A stretch of DNA of 64,000 nucleotides from Lates calcarifer (lineage: Eukaryota; Chordata; Actinopteri; Centropomidae). The notes beneath the pieces are model-generated. The model was given only the letters and a program-made list of their open reading frames with translations, was not told the DNA's origin and ran no database searches. The number at the start of each line of letters is the position of its first letter. The stretch's first letter is position 1. Shown piece by piece: positions 1 through 11,540 of this stretch. The translations under genes and the position numbers were made by a program. Location of the stretch: the NCBI RefSeq assembly GCF_001640805.2, contig NC_066856.1:2117937-2181936 (forward strand), written 5' to 3'.

Positions 1-53
1 TGCCTTACGAACCAGAGTAGAGCTGATCCCCAGACCACTTCTAAAGCCATCAT
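1..53 (-). CDS. Start of a leftward protein-coding gene (signal-peptide-like N-terminus, runs off window)
   Basis: Reading the minus strand from 53 to 1 gives MMALEVVWGSALLWFVR, then the window ends. Tandem ATGs lie at 53-51 and 50-48. The second has an A at -3 and G at +4, a strong vertebrate initiation context. An in-frame TGA lies six bases upstream of the first ATG, so the frame opens here and is not a continuation. After the acidic Glu the segment VVWGSALLWFV is hydrophobic, as expected for a signal peptide or anchor, which suggests a secreted or membrane protein. Splice-like upstream sequence (see the entry at 1-107) supports a real exon. A GTAAGG at 8-3 could be a donor, which would end the coding part of this exon after 15 codons. 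I do not recognise the protein. The hydrophobic character and start context are seen; the gene identity is unknown, and chance is possible in such a short frame. Confidence 0.45.
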   Translation of the reverse strand, partial: MMALEVVWGSALLWFVR

Positions 54-107
54 TGATCAGGAGAGAAATTTCTTTTGGCTATGGAATCTCAAATAAAGTC
101 TCCTTAT
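1..107 (-). other. Candidate exon: 3' splice site, short 5'UTR and start codon
   Basis: On the minus strand the sequence before base 107 is a long pyrimidine-rich tract (about 175 down to 115) ending in an ACTGCAG acceptor at 112-108, one of the best acceptor contexts in the window. The exon would begin ATAAGGAG, carry about 54 nt of 5'UTR and then the tandem ATGs at 53 and 50. It either continues beyond base 1 or ends at the GTAAGG donor-like sequence at 8-3. A small 5'UTR-plus-signal-peptide exon is a common arrangement for vertebrate receptors and secreted proteins. Transcript evidence would settle it. Confidence 0.4.
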
Positions 108-720
108 CTGCAGTGATAAATGTGTGAGAGGGAAAGAGAGAGAGTGGGGAAACACAGAGAGGTAGGGGAGAGAGAGCGAGACCATTAAAGGAGGAGAAAA
201 AGGAGAGGAGAGCCCCCCACGGATGCTACTGTCAGCTGTGGGAACCCAGATGAAAGTGGTGCAGCCAGATACCAGCGCTCTTTGATCGTGCCTTTGTGTG
301 ATAAACATCGCGCTATGCCAGCCATGCTCAATGCTCCGTGCCAGCCCGGCTGTGAAGGTGAAGGGCTTTGAGCAGGCTTCCAGCTCAGCTCTGCTCAGGA
401 CCAGCAGGCGTTTGCCATGCCAGAGAGCTGTCTGCAGCACAGAGACACACACTTTCAAACACACACACACACTCACTCACTCTGACACATTCTCCAGCAG
501 ATTGCTCTCTCTTTCCCTTTCAGTGTCTCTCTCCTTCTCCTTTTCTCTCCTTATTTCTCTCTCTTCCTCTCTCTCTCTCTCCCTCTCTCTTTCATTCTGC
601 CCCCACCCTTGAGATTTTTTTTTTTTTTTTGAGCGAGAGAGAGATACTCGTTAAAGATGCAGCCTCGGCTCCAGAGGCAGCCGCTCCTGCTGTGGAGCGC
701 GAGTCCTATTTGAACCAATA
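108..720 (-). promoter_or_regulatory. Possible first exon/promoter zone upstream of the left-edge gene
   Basis: Minus-strand reading passes from a CCAAT-box-like ATTGG (about 718-714) and a GC-richer patch (about 709-655) through a long GA-rich stretch (about 600-500, CT-rich on plus) and GTGAGTGAG donor-like repeats (about 484-474). It then crosses a complex, moderately GC-rich block (about 430-200) before the acceptor at 108. GA-rich 5' leaders followed by a short first intron are common in fish genes, so transcription could start around 620-720. No TATA box is obvious. A long minus frame across 57-476 looks accidental: it is rich in low-complexity residues and lies in the inferred intron. 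This is inference only. Confidence 0.25.
457..600. repeat. (CA)n then CT-rich low-complexity tract
   Basis: A short (CA)n run (about 457-475) and a TC-rich stretch (about 502-592) on plus. A run of T follows at about 617-632. Open frames through here are compositional artefacts. Confidence 0.85.
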
Positions 721-1480
721 ATCATCAAGTTTTCAAAATTAAAAGTGTGCAGGGAGAGCATGCACAGGTTTTTTTTTTCTTTTTTTTTTTTTTCCTCTGT
801 GTTGTAATAGTAATACGGCTGTTGAATATTTCATATCTGCCACTGCTTTGAAACGGTGCAGGTTTGCGATGTTAGGTGTAACAAGGGAGGTATGAGGGAA
901 TTCTGCCAATGCTGCCTGCATAAATCCTCACCCCTTCAGTTTTTTTTTTTCTTTCTTTTCTAAGCACAAACCTGCGCAAGCTCCACATTTTCTGGTATAA
1001 GGCAACAACAATCCAGCTCTCAGCTTCACCTTGTGCCTACTGTAACAAAGCCGGATGGTGATTTTGATTCACTGAAAAGAGAACAGGATTACTCTTGCTT
1101 CATAGCGACACTGAGTACAGAGTGTGTACATTTGAGAAGGGAAAAGAGTGAGCTAGGGGGAGAGGAGAGGAATGAATGCCATGCATGTGTGGGAAGTGGT
1201 TTTGGCAGGGTTTGAAATTAATGATCTCAACATGTGCTATAGTTGAGAATCATCAGAAAGAAAAGTGCAGACAAAAGCACTTGCAGTACAGCCATGCAGG
1301 GGCCACAGATGGAGAAACCACAAGGACTGCGAGACAGAAGCTGTGGAGAAAACTTTTGTTAAAAAGAAAAAAAAAACATGTTCTTTTAATACAAAATGTC
1401 AACTTTAATGCTGGAAAAGTCTCAAGTGCTGCTTCTGCTTGAGATTAAAAAAAAACCCAGCAGCAATGTGAGGACACATC
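721..1480. other. Non-coding, nothing specific seen
   Basis: Contains two T-rich homopolymer tracts (about 769-795 and 939-960) and A-tracts near 1365 and 1447. The two short plus-strand frames here (1033-1215, 1176-1442) look compositional and match no family I know. Confidence 0.5.
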
Positions 1481-1484
1481 GACT

Positions 1485-1800
1485 CTCTGACCACTTATTT
1501 AACAGAAGAAGCGACTCATTTACTGGCTCTTAAGAGCTGTGAGATGTGTCAATCAGCCCATCGCTATGGCAGTATGCAACATGTAAGTGGGAGAGTCTGA
1601 CACATGGAAATGACACCTTGCAGCCGCTGCGCATTGCCCAACGCAGCATCTCTTAAGTAATGCATATTTCATGCAGATGGGCAGATTATGAATATGTGGC
1701 CCTGGGTTCATGATGTGTGGTGGAGCAGAGTCTAAATGAGTCTCTGTAGGATAAATACACTTTTATTAGCATGAGAGGAAGTGGAGATCGTGGGGATTCA
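1485..1800. promoter_or_regulatory. Candidate conserved non-coding element
   Basis: Complex, repeat-free sequence with TAATGCATATTTCATGCAG at 1658-1676 (POU/homeodomain-like), AATCAGCCCATCGC and a GC-balanced core. It resembles vertebrate enhancers in texture, but conservation cannot be assessed from one sequence. Confidence 0.3.
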
Positions 1801-4100
1801 TAGAAACTGATATGGAGTATCTACCAGACTACTAATAAAAAAATAAAAGGTTGGTCATCTTAGGGTAACAAGCCAATAAGATTGTAGTATTTGGTGCATG
1901 TGTATATAAGTGAGTTTTAGAGTGAGTGTTAAAAGAAGTATTGGGAAGTCACTGAAAAGTTCAACAAATTTCTGTTGTCATTTGATAATGTTCCTTTTGA
2001 TATCATAAAATTCTTGTTACCACAATTTTGGTGATTTTCATGTTTCAACCTCAGTGGAAAGATTGCATCGTCCTTTTTAAGCCAGAAGAATTGAGCAACA
2101 CCATGGCTTGAGATGCTGTTTAATTGGAGAGCCAGAGTTACACATGCAATGACTTTTATTTGACATTTGGTGAACTCCCTGTTAAAGTGGAATTTCAACA
2201 GAATAGAATCTGAAAAAAATCTGCCTTTTTTCTGCACAACATACAGATGCCCTCAATTAGATACTGAGTCATTTTACTGATAAAATGCCACAGATATACA
2301 AAGTGCTTTGAACCCCACGTTAAAAGCTGCACACGAGTTGCAGTTCTATAGAAGATAATTAGGTGTAACTGGATAAACTAAATAGTGGTCAAGCTAAAAA
2401 GGCTGTATATTTTTGATATATGGAGAAGGAGTGAAGAAGCTGCAGATCTTTCAGAACCAGCCAACCCACAGCTGCAGAGAAATGTAAGGAATCCCCACGC
2501 AGCCAATATTTAACACACATCTGAATCCTATCTGCAACTGTGTTACAATCGATATCTCTTTAAGACAATGGCAAACACTGAGTGAGATATCACCAAGTGT
2601 GTCAAAGTGTGAAGGGGGTTGTCAGAGCCCACGAAGCGTATCCAACATTGTCATTGCAGCTCGCCTGTCTGCCTGTGGAGAACATCCACCGTTGACAAGA
2701 GGTGAGTTTGTGCTCCTCTCCGCATCAGTTTTGGATCACTACTCTCAATCAAAGCCAGGAGAGGAGGGCCCGCATAATGTGACAGAGCCTGTCTCTCTCT
2801 TTGCCTTTTGATGCCTGAGGAAGGCTCAACCAGAGCAACCCCTGTCAGAAACCTGCCCACAGGCCTAGACACAAAAAGATCCAGGAATATGAGGAGGCAG
2901 ATAAATAGACAGACAGACGGAGAAGTTGCAGACACACTGACAAACAAAAGAGCAACAAAGAGGCTAAAAAAAGTGAGGATGTGATAAACAGACAGGAGGC
3001 AGAGAGCAGTGATAGAGCAGGTAGATGCATAAAAGCTGTAAATATCCAGCTTATACAAATACTACCAGCACATGATAAGACTGCACTTTTCATTAAAAAG
3101 CCTCTGTGGACCAGCTAAATGTATTAGCAAATAATGGCAGTCAGATTTAATGACATTATGAGCCATTAAAGAAGAAAAAAAATAGTGACTGATCTTATCA
3201 TCTCCTTGTTTCACATTGATTGCCATATCTGATATCTTGTTTCATATCTTTCTCCATCTAATGCAGTAACAGCTGTGGAAATCGGAGCCGATGTGCATTG
3301 TTAACTGTGTTTATTGTGGTTGTGTAATTACAAACTGTATAATGCGCAATCTAATTTATTAGATTAGTGAAAGGATTGTAAATCAGTAATTGTGAGATGG
3401 CGTGTTTGCTTGGTTCAGGTGGTGCTGTTGTAAACAGTGCCATCTAGTGCACTCCAGCTGGGTTGGATGTCAGGCTGGGGCTTCGAAGATGGGAGAGGAA
3501 GCTCAGGAAGTATGAAGGAGAAGCTGAACAGCTGGCAGCACTGCATGGAAGACATGAGCGTCTGCTGAGTGGAATGAACTAAGTAGATGTGTGCTACTTC
3601 TCCCACAGCAGCACTCAGTCAGGAGGTCAGACAGACTGTTCACGACGGTTAAAGACAAGATAGTCGTTAATCGTCTGAGGAAAGACATAAGGTTTCTCTG
3701 TCGTCTGGACATATTCATCTGTGTCTTTATCATCCAAAATAATCTTTTGTCTTATTGCTTGTTTTTGGAAGAGAACACTCTATGTTTAGAAATAAATTGG
3801 GATTGATATAAAAAAAAAGTTGGCCATGAAGTCAGATATGTCTTTAATTTAGCTGCATCTGTAATGAAACCATTAGAAACACAAGGTCATCTGAGGATAC
3901 GCTCATGCAGGAGGATGTAGAAGAGTGGGAAACTACCGCTCATGTCACCACAGCGCATTCCTCAGCCTTTACTCCACGGAAAAGAAAGCATTATACCAAA
4001 TTTACCACCCAATCATACTACGACCGGTCCTGGGACATACACGCAGTCAGAATCTCAAAATAAACCCCGACCAGACTGGCCCTCTTTGAGCTATTTCGTT
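1801..4100. other. Non-coding interval
   Basis: Mostly AT-rich single-copy-looking DNA. A splice-like pair occurs near 2650-2702 (CATTGCAG ... AAGAG/GTGAGT), enclosing only about 40 bp with no convincing peptide. No gene, RNA gene or intact mobile element is seen. Minus-strand frames near 2651-3093 are leucine/serine-rich artefacts of purine-rich DNA. Confidence 0.5.
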
Positions 4101-4109
4101 TTCTGCCAT

Positions 4110-4435
4110 GGCAAAATATCAAGGAAAATATTAGTCAAAACTCGCCACTTGTGTGTAAATGAGATCAAGATGGATTAAGAGCTCTGGATTCTATTTGAGG
4201 CCTTATGAACCACAAGATTTCCATCCACAGCTGAAAGCCAGCGGAGACCCAGATGTGCGGTGCAGAGCCGGGGCAACTTTGAATGTGATTTCCTCTCTTA
4301 AGCCTTTAGTGTAGGTAAAGGCATTATAGCCGATCAAACCTCTTAGCCCTCCTACTTGTGGGATTTGATGTGCATTACTGACAGTGAGAAATGGCCTGCC
4401 TGAAATACAATATCTCACTTCAGTGGATGGTGAGA
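4110..4435. promoter_or_regulatory. Candidate conserved non-coding element
   Basis: GC-balanced, non-repetitive block. It includes GTAAATGAGATCAAGATGG (around 4155), a CAGATGTG E-box-like site (around 4250) and a GATCAAAC motif (about 4334-4341). It stops just before the transposon-like sequence at 4474. Texture only; no conservation data. Confidence 0.28.
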
Positions 4436-4556
4436 AGAGAGGGGGAGTGGAGAGGAAGGGATATAAACTACAGCAGTGATCCTTAACTTTACACTTACCA
4501 GGAGGGGTGCTGAAACAACTAATATCAAAACTGATATAATTGTATAATTGATTTCA

Positions 4557-4604
<48 letters not shown>
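4557..4604. repeat. (TC)n(TA)n compound microsatellite
   Basis: About ten TC units pass directly into about fifteen TA units, inside the hAT-like element. Confidence 0.95.
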
Positions 4605-4607
<3 letters not shown>

Positions 4608-4950
4608 TATATATTCACATGGGTTTAGGAGGAAAATGAATAAATATCGTGTTTGTTATGAGTACCTTTGTTCCACACTAGAGCATCACAATCACTTACC
4701 AGAGCTGCTCTGGTCAAAGATCAATAGAGTTGGTTATTCTTTATTTCTCAGGATGGAGGTTGATTTCCTGCAGGACTTCAACTGTTCCACAAATATGTAA
4801 TATGTCTGGAAAAGGCCATGGTGGAGCTCCTGTATATTCAAGACGAGTATTTCACACTTTCGTGTTGTTTATGTGTCACACCCCTGGTGTGTAAAGGCCT
4901 TAAAGTTTTTTATTTTGCAATTGAAAATGCATTAAACTACTAAGCAAGTG

Positions 4951-4995
4951 AGCAGGGAAGTTAGATAAGGGAAGTTAGAGCAGGGAAGTTAGATA
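4951..4995 (+). repeat. Short tandem duplication inside the hAT-like element
   Basis: AGCAGGGAAGTTAGATA occurs at 4951-4967 and again at 4979-4995 (28-bp period), with a partial GGGAAGTTAGA copy between them. Confidence 0.8.
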
Positions 4996-5355
4996 AAGAA
5001 ATAGTTAGATAAAGTTATGGATAAATGTTTTTGATAGTTAATATTTAAAAGATAATTTCTAAAATGTTGAAATATTTAGCTGAAATGGATAAACGGTTGA
5101 AACAGATAGAGACAGTGGATAAATACCTCAAAAATAGTTAACTAAAAGTAATGATTGATTGATTTTATTTGACACTGAAAAAACACACACACAAGCATTG
5201 ACAAGGATTGTGCATGGATAAAAGGAGAAAGTCGGGATAACACTATAAAGCCTAGAGGCTTATTTCCATCACAGTCCCTGAATGGACAGGTAGGGTTCAT
5301 GAGCTGGGGATGAGGGGTAACATCAGACAAAAGGTTGGGAACCATTGCATTACAG

Positions 5356-7565
5356 GACTGCATTCATGCAATAAATCATTTGAATTAGATCATTTGTCAG
5401 ATATATCGTTTAGCGACTTCCTTATAAAAGACATTTTCAAAAAAGTCAAATTAGCAGCTGAGTCATCACTTGCCAATTTCTACTTTGAAAACAGGTTAGA
5501 TTCTTTTGGTTGGAACCAAGGTAAAGTCACAGCAGAATGACTTGTCCACTGATACATTTCTAAAGCCTTAAATAAAAAGTGAAAGAAAAAGTGATGTAAC
5601 TCTCTTGCCCGACATGCTCCAAGGCAGAAAGGCAGAGAGGTGAAATAAAAACTATATTGAGGTGGCTCTTCCATAATAGACTTTTTCACCTCGCTGTATT
5701 CAGTCATACCTCGGCTTATCAGTGCCCTTGCTCATGATATAATTGAGCTTTTCAAAGTGGCAGCACATTAAAAACCCCACATATGGATTTGCATTTGAAA
5801 ATGACTACAATTTAAGGCTTTTATGGAGTTAGTGGAGCTGAAAGAAACCAGATGTTTCCCTTGACCAGCTTTCACCCTGTGAAACTCAACTGTGTTGTGG
5901 TTTCAAAGTCAGCTGGACCCATAGTGTTACATCCACACCTCCTCTGCACATGTTCATGCACTCACTCGCGCACACACCAAACACACTTCCTTCCTCCAAG
6001 CAAACCTTCCCATAGGGACTTCCTGCTCTAAGTGTTGTTTGCTTAGTGCCCACTCATCTCCCACCTCCTTGGCAGTCACTTCCTCTTCCTTCCTGCTGTG
6101 TTCCTGTGTGTGTGTGTGTTCACATACTGTGTGTTTGTGTGTCTGTGTCTTTTACATAACATGTCCACTTTTACATATTTATGTGTAACTTCACAGGTGC
6201 ATGTGCTGCCTCTGTGTACATCCATGTATATATGCATGTGAGCTATGTATATCCCAGTGTTGTGTGTGTTTGTGTATGTGTGTCACTGGACAGATGTTCA
6301 TCCGGTCAGCTGACATCAGTGACCCTATTAGCTGAAGCCTAATGTGCAGCGGGTGACCACCCCACACCCAACCCCCTCTGACCACTACGCTTGTATCCCT
6401 CCACAGGAAATGTCCTGAGAGAGGATATGGGACCGATACACTCGGTGGGGGCTGTGGGGGTGGAGAGCTACCAGCAGAGATTTCTCTACAGAATGCTAAA
6501 GCCCCCAAACTATCCTGAAGGTTAATCTATGTGTAGGTGTCTGCTGTTGTAGTCGATATAGATCCAAGTCGGCATGTCAGACCCTGTCATATTCATCTGA
6601 CAGTGCAAATCTGCAGAGTTACACACACACACACACACACACATACACACACAAGCTCATTATTTTTTGGTTACAGTCCAGAAAATCCCCAAAATATTGA
6701 AAACAACACTATTACACCCATGCATATAAATATTGTAATTTCACCCTGAGATGTTTTTATCTATCTGGCATGTCACAGCTCTGTCATGCCATCATGTGTG
6801 TCACACACACACCTTGCCATCGGCTCCATCTAGGACCCTCTGGTAATTTTTTTTTTTTTTAAGCCATCTGGGAGAAGGGCAAACGAGCTTACAGAAACGA
6901 TCTCACATATTTACGATACATGTGCCCTGGATGGCTGTGAGGGAAGCTGTTACACTGTTAAGAAAGTACTTAATGTGAACTGCTCTTTGTTTAGGTTCAA
7001 CTAATATATTAGCTTTTCAAATAAATGTAAGATAAAACACCTGAATTAAATATAGAGAGAAAGATGCCAAAAAGAGAAAGATGAAATTTGGTTATTGATT
7101 TTCACCTAGCTATCACCAGTTAGCGAAAATGATCCATTTTGATGAATCTGCATGCTTGTAATTCAGTTTGTTATTTCACATAACTCCATCAGGAGAGCCC
7201 ACATCCCCACCCCACAGCCTCACTGCTCCTGCATTTGCTCTCTGCCTTTGTGGAGAAATTTCATTTAAAGAAAGAATTTATATTTGACATTTTTTACACA
7301 CACTGAGTAATTGCAAAACAACATCTTTTCTAGAAATATACTGTTGTATGAGCCTTCAAACACCCACACTAGCTGATCTCCTTGGCTCTATGTATGAACC
7401 TTTATCAGTCTCAAAAGATTTAGCATCAAAAAATACAGCTATCAGTGCACTCATTAAGCATTAATGCAATAAAAAGGCTTATTTTATCGTTTGCACACAG
7501 GCCTATTTTGGTGGGGCACCTGCATGCATGTCTACTAGTAAATATGTAATGAGTAAGTGGAAGAG
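5356..7565. other. Non-coding interval
   Basis: No gene seen. TG-rich stretches occur near 6107-6140 and 6258-6290, and a poly-T tract at about 6847-6860. The minus frame at 6191-6508 and other short frames show no family resemblance. Confidence 0.5.
6620..6653. repeat. (AC)n microsatellite
   Basis: About eleven AC units, one AT interruption and four more units. Confidence 0.95.
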
Positions 7566-7740
7566 TGACGTGATCTTTGCCTTTCAGAGCCACTTTACCC
7601 CCCGACCCTGGTGTCCAGAGGTTAATGATATCATTAGCATTCTGTTGGGGCTTGCCTGGCCTCTCTTTCCCAGCAGGGCTTGGGTTCTGCTCAGAGGCTG
7701 ACTAAGCCAGGGACTTAACACTGGGCAAGTCTGTGAGCAG
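7566..7740. promoter_or_regulatory. Weak regulatory-element candidate
   Basis: Complex block with TTAATGATATCATTAGC at 7622-7638, a near-palindromic TAAT/ATTA arrangement around GATATC. It directly abuts the G-rich tract downstream. Confidence 0.25.
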
Positions 7741-7960
7741 AGACTGTGTGTGTGAGAGAGAGAAAGAGAGAAGAAGGGGGGTTGGGGTTGGGGGGGGGTG
7801 GTGGTGGTAGTGGTTGTGTGATCATCCTGAAAGTGTCACAGGATACTGGCACTGTGAGTCAGAGGCTGAGGATGAAGAGGAGAAAGATGAGAAAAGGGTT
7901 GGAGGGTGAGGGGGTGGATGGGGGTAGGACACCGGGGGTGGGGGTGAGGGTGGGAACAGG
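7741..7960 (+). repeat. GA-rich and G-rich tract with two G-quadruplex-prone cores
   Basis: Purine-rich low-complexity DNA. G-run clusters at 7776-7798 (runs of 6, 4 and 9 G separated by TT) and at 7934-7954 (runs of 5, 5, 3 and 3 G with 1-3 base loops) satisfy the usual four-run quadruplex pattern. The frame 7746-7976 is an artefact of this composition. Confidence 0.8.
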
Positions 7961-10930
7961 ACGTGCTAAAGAGTGACTGGACCTGTGACTCAGAGCGTCA
8001 GAGTGTCCACTGGCCAAGGGTACACACATGGAAATTTGTATAACCATAAACCATAGCAGTGAAAGCCGTCATTAGGTGAAATTCATTCCCAGATCCAACA
8101 ACCAACATTAATTGTCTCCACTACAGACCAAAACTGAAGGGAAGGTTCGGATTTTTAACGTAAGGTGGCATGATATCTCAGGCAATGAAAGTAGCAGCCC
8201 CTTTGTAAACTATTCAAAAAAAGTGTTTAAAATAAAACATGAGGTTGCTAAGTCAAATTAAACAAATATTTCCAATGTGTCACATCACAAACTGTATATA
8301 TTATGACTGCTCTTCTGTTTCATAGACACTTAAAAATTTGATCTGCTAATTGTGGCACTATATACACAGCTGGTTACTAAATTTCTATGTCTGCCATTAG
8401 GTCCTGGGCAAGGAAGTATATAGTGGATGCAGAAGTTTTTTCAGTCAGTTTGTGGGCTGGAAAACCAAAACACTTCACTGAAAAATGCTATAAAGCTCCA
8501 TAAAGAGTAACACTGGAGAGTCAGATGATAATAATCTGTGAGCTTCTCCCAATGAAACACACCTTTCAGATTACACAGTGTTATCTGATCCATTTTTAGA
8601 ACAACACTACTGGTTATAGGAGCTTTAAAAGTAAAGTTCTGTGTAATTAACACATTTGTTTGGGGTTAAAGAGATAAAACCTAAACCATGGCAAAATATT
8701 ACATCCCTATACCCAGGACTCCACTGTCCTAAACCCCCTGCAAACGTGAGTGTGAGCAAATGGCAACATCTCAATTTCAAACTCATTTTTCTGTCCTTGT
8801 GAGGACACACAAGTATGGAAATACAAGAGCATACAAAGAAAACAGACACTTTCCAGTGTGGTTTAAGGCTCCATCGTGGCCTAAATAAATGGTTAGCAGT
8901 AGGCTAACCGCTCTCTGAGGGACACTCCACTGACTCAGTGTTATTCTGGTGCTCTACCTCCACTTGCAGAGAAGCTAGCACTGATGGAAACACTAGTCCA
9001 CAGACTCCTACTCCCTGTTATTTCCTCAGTCCTAATTGCTTTTGGTTGGTGTTTGTGTGTGTCAGTGTGTATGTGTGTTTTCATTTCTTTGCCAAGGGAG
9101 CAGAGGGAAAACAGTTATGTAACTAAGGCTGGTGCCTTGTGGTTCGCTGTCCTCAGGGAAGAGCCCTCCCTCACTTTAATTTCATTTTCACTTTTTCCAT
9201 GCGATTCATTTCCATTTTCAATTACATACGATCACACTACCGCATAATACTCTGCATCAGGAATCAGGGGAAACACAGCATCGCCTTTCGACACCTTTAG
9301 ATTTATGTCACTGTGTACCATGTTGATGGAGAGTGAGGCGGGCCACAGGCAGATTTCAGCATATTCATAAATAAACCTCCCTCACAACATTGAGGAACCA
9401 GTAGCATTTAGAGAAAGACCACTTTGATGATCATACCCTTCTCATAGCATTTAGTTTCCAGCATGTTAGACAGGGAGAGCTAGCAATGGGAAAATGCCAA
9501 ACCCTGACGCCTTGGCCCATTGTCATACTTCTGGAAAAAGAACTGCAGCAGTGACTCAGGAGATTCTGTTTTTTCCCCTCAGGTGACTCTGTGGGCCATG
9601 TCAACACATTAACTGGGGAGAGACGGAGAGGAGGGAGGCAGCGGGGGATATCGGGGAAGTGATTTTCCATATGGATGAATCGCACTTCAGACTTGGACTG
9701 AAAACCTCGGTAGCAGAGTGCAAGCTGAGGTGCTCACAGCAGTGTGCCAGTTCTGGCACAATGTGGGTATGTCACACCTCAGTGTTAGATCACTGGACTG
9801 GCCCAAATATAACCTGGACACTCTGACGTTGCTGGGTTCTCCACTTCTCATGTCAAAACCATTTCAGCTGTGTCAGAGTGTCATCAACCATCTCAGAGTG
9901 TCAACACAGAGCACAGCCTGTCATACTCTGACTGGAATCACTTTAGGGAAATCAAAACCAAAAGAAATCTAAATGCTAAACAAGAAAACCATCAAAATGA
10001 AGAGAGCATTTTAATTTGTTGTATGTCCTAATTATTACACATTTTTTGATGCTATTCTTTTCTGATTAATTAAAGAATCAAAATCAAATTCTTGTTTTCG
10101 CATCAGTAAACTGAGCTTTCAGATTAAAGAATAAAAACCACAGCTAAGTTAAAACCAGACTATTGAAATGATACATTCTTCTTCTGAAAAGCTGAATTTA
10201 CAATTCAGTTCACTCAGGGGTTTTGGTGCTGCAGCCTTTCTTGGTGTGGTGTGACCAGCATCTTATTGAAGCTAATGTTAGCAAACTTTAGATAGATTAC
10301 ATCATTTAGCCTCTAACTTTCTGACTCTTTCCTACTTGTGCTACTGTTACCTTATGTTTTGGCATTCACCATCATTCTGTACCTGACTGTTCTCTAACAT
10401 TAGCAGTTCTGTCTTGCTTTGACTGGTCTATCTGCCACTGTTATTAATACAACCTGTATGTGTGCAGTATAAGAACAGAAAGCTTTGCAGGCATAGCAAA
10501 TGTAGATACATCATAGGGGCTTAGTATCTGTGTCCAGTGTTCTGCAGAAGTTTTCTAGTCATGCTACAAGTGACCTGCATGCATGTTTCAAACCTAATGC
10601 TAACATTAACTCCAGGGCAGTAACTGTCATATTGACTCTGACACTGTTATATTTTTTTCCCAGCCCAAAAACCTATTTCCTGGTTTATTATCCCAATTTT
10701 CTAGCTAATAGAGTGTAAAAGGAAAAAAAAAAAAGGTTATAAATTTTATCTCCCACGTCAAATCTGCAGTGTTGCATAGATGCAGATTTGTTATTGTAAC
10801 ATTGGTGGTTTGAGTACCTGGACCAGCTGGTGAATTCATGGAAATGGGAATTAACAACTCACTCTCCTCCCTCAATAATTCCTCTTAAATTTCCCCTCAG
10901 CAAAGCAACCAAACCCTGAGCTGCTCTAGA
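7961..10930. other. Non-coding interval
   Basis: No gene or mobile element identified. The block near 9250-9420 (AATCAGGGGAAACACAGC... AGCATATTCATAAATAAACC) has a mildly regulatory texture. The rest is AT-rich DNA with short frames only. An A-run lies near 10722-10734. Confidence 0.45.
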
Positions 10931-10939
10931 GAAGCAGAG

Positions 10940-11250
10940 ACATGGAGCAATAATTAGATACACAGTGCTCTGAGACTTTCCTGCACCGCAGAGAGCAGCT
11001 GTGAACGGCCCAGAGATGGTGTATTCATTAAGATCCTCGCTTCTGTAATCACATGTAACCCTGACGGCCGAGGATCAAATCCCTCCACAGTCCTCTCTCT
11101 GGTGCCTCCCTGACTCTCCAGCGCTGTCAAAGGCTTACAGGCTAAATAGAGATAAAACAGGGAGAAGTTGTGATGAGACACCTCACACTTCATTCTCTGA
11201 GAGTGCCCACATGTGTGTCCCTGCATGTGAGTGCCCCAATAAACCAACCA
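10940..11250. promoter_or_regulatory. Candidate conserved non-coding element
   Basis: Non-repetitive, GC-balanced block spanning AATAATTAG (about 10949), TGGTGTATTCATTAAGATCC (about 11017) and CTGACGGCCGAGGATCAAAT (about 11061). Stop-free stretches on minus show no protein family. Confidence 0.3.
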
Positions 11251-11329
11251 ATAACCCTGCTGTATTGTCTGATATAATGCAACACCCTGGCATCAGTTTA
11301 CACACAGGACTTGGTTTAAATGTGTCCAA

Positions 11330-11540
11330 GAGCTAACCTTTCCGCTCACTGTGGCTTTTTCTGCCATGCCAACACTGGCTCCCTGAAAGAGGAAATCACC
11401 CTGTTCCTGGAGGGAAATTGTCTTGTTACAGATGTGGTGGCCCGCATACAAACTACCTCCACCATAGCATACCTGTAAATAACAGCCATTCCCGGCCTGT
11501 CAGCTCCTTTACATTTCACAATTGCAAACTGGTTGAAAAC
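11330..11540. promoter_or_regulatory. Candidate conserved non-coding element
   Basis: Complex block with CTGTAAATAACAGCCATTCC (about 11472) and a GC-richer stretch near 11440. It is separated from the previous block by about 80 bp of plainer DNA. Confidence 0.25.

Larger units (their letters stand above)
4474..5347. mobile_element. Old non-autonomous hAT-like DNA transposon remnant
   Basis: The left end reads CAGTGATCCTTAACTTT; the reverse complement of the right end reads CAATGGTTCCCAACCTTTT, a diverged inverted pair of the CAGTGGTTCYCAACC type used by hAT elements. The flanking octamers are AACTACAG (4466-4473) and CATTACAG (5348-5355), matching at 6 of 8 positions as expected for an aged hAT target-site duplication. 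The interior is AT-rich with GTTAGATAAA and TGGATAAATG runs I associate with teleost hAT-derived repeats, and it codes for nothing. The right third (about 5150-5290) has a '...AGAGGCTTATTTCCATCACAG' stretch that might be a nested LINE 3' fragment; I am not sure of that. Confidence 0.5.

Noticed and set aside
57..476. 139-aa minus-strand frame
   Set aside because: Consists of translated (CA)n and CT-rich DNA and crosses the inferred splice acceptor; a different frame holds the better-supported start at 50-53.
2650..2702. CAG ... AAGAG/GTGAGT splice-like pair
   Set aside because: Encloses about 40 bp, poor pyrimidine tract, no sensible peptide in any frame.
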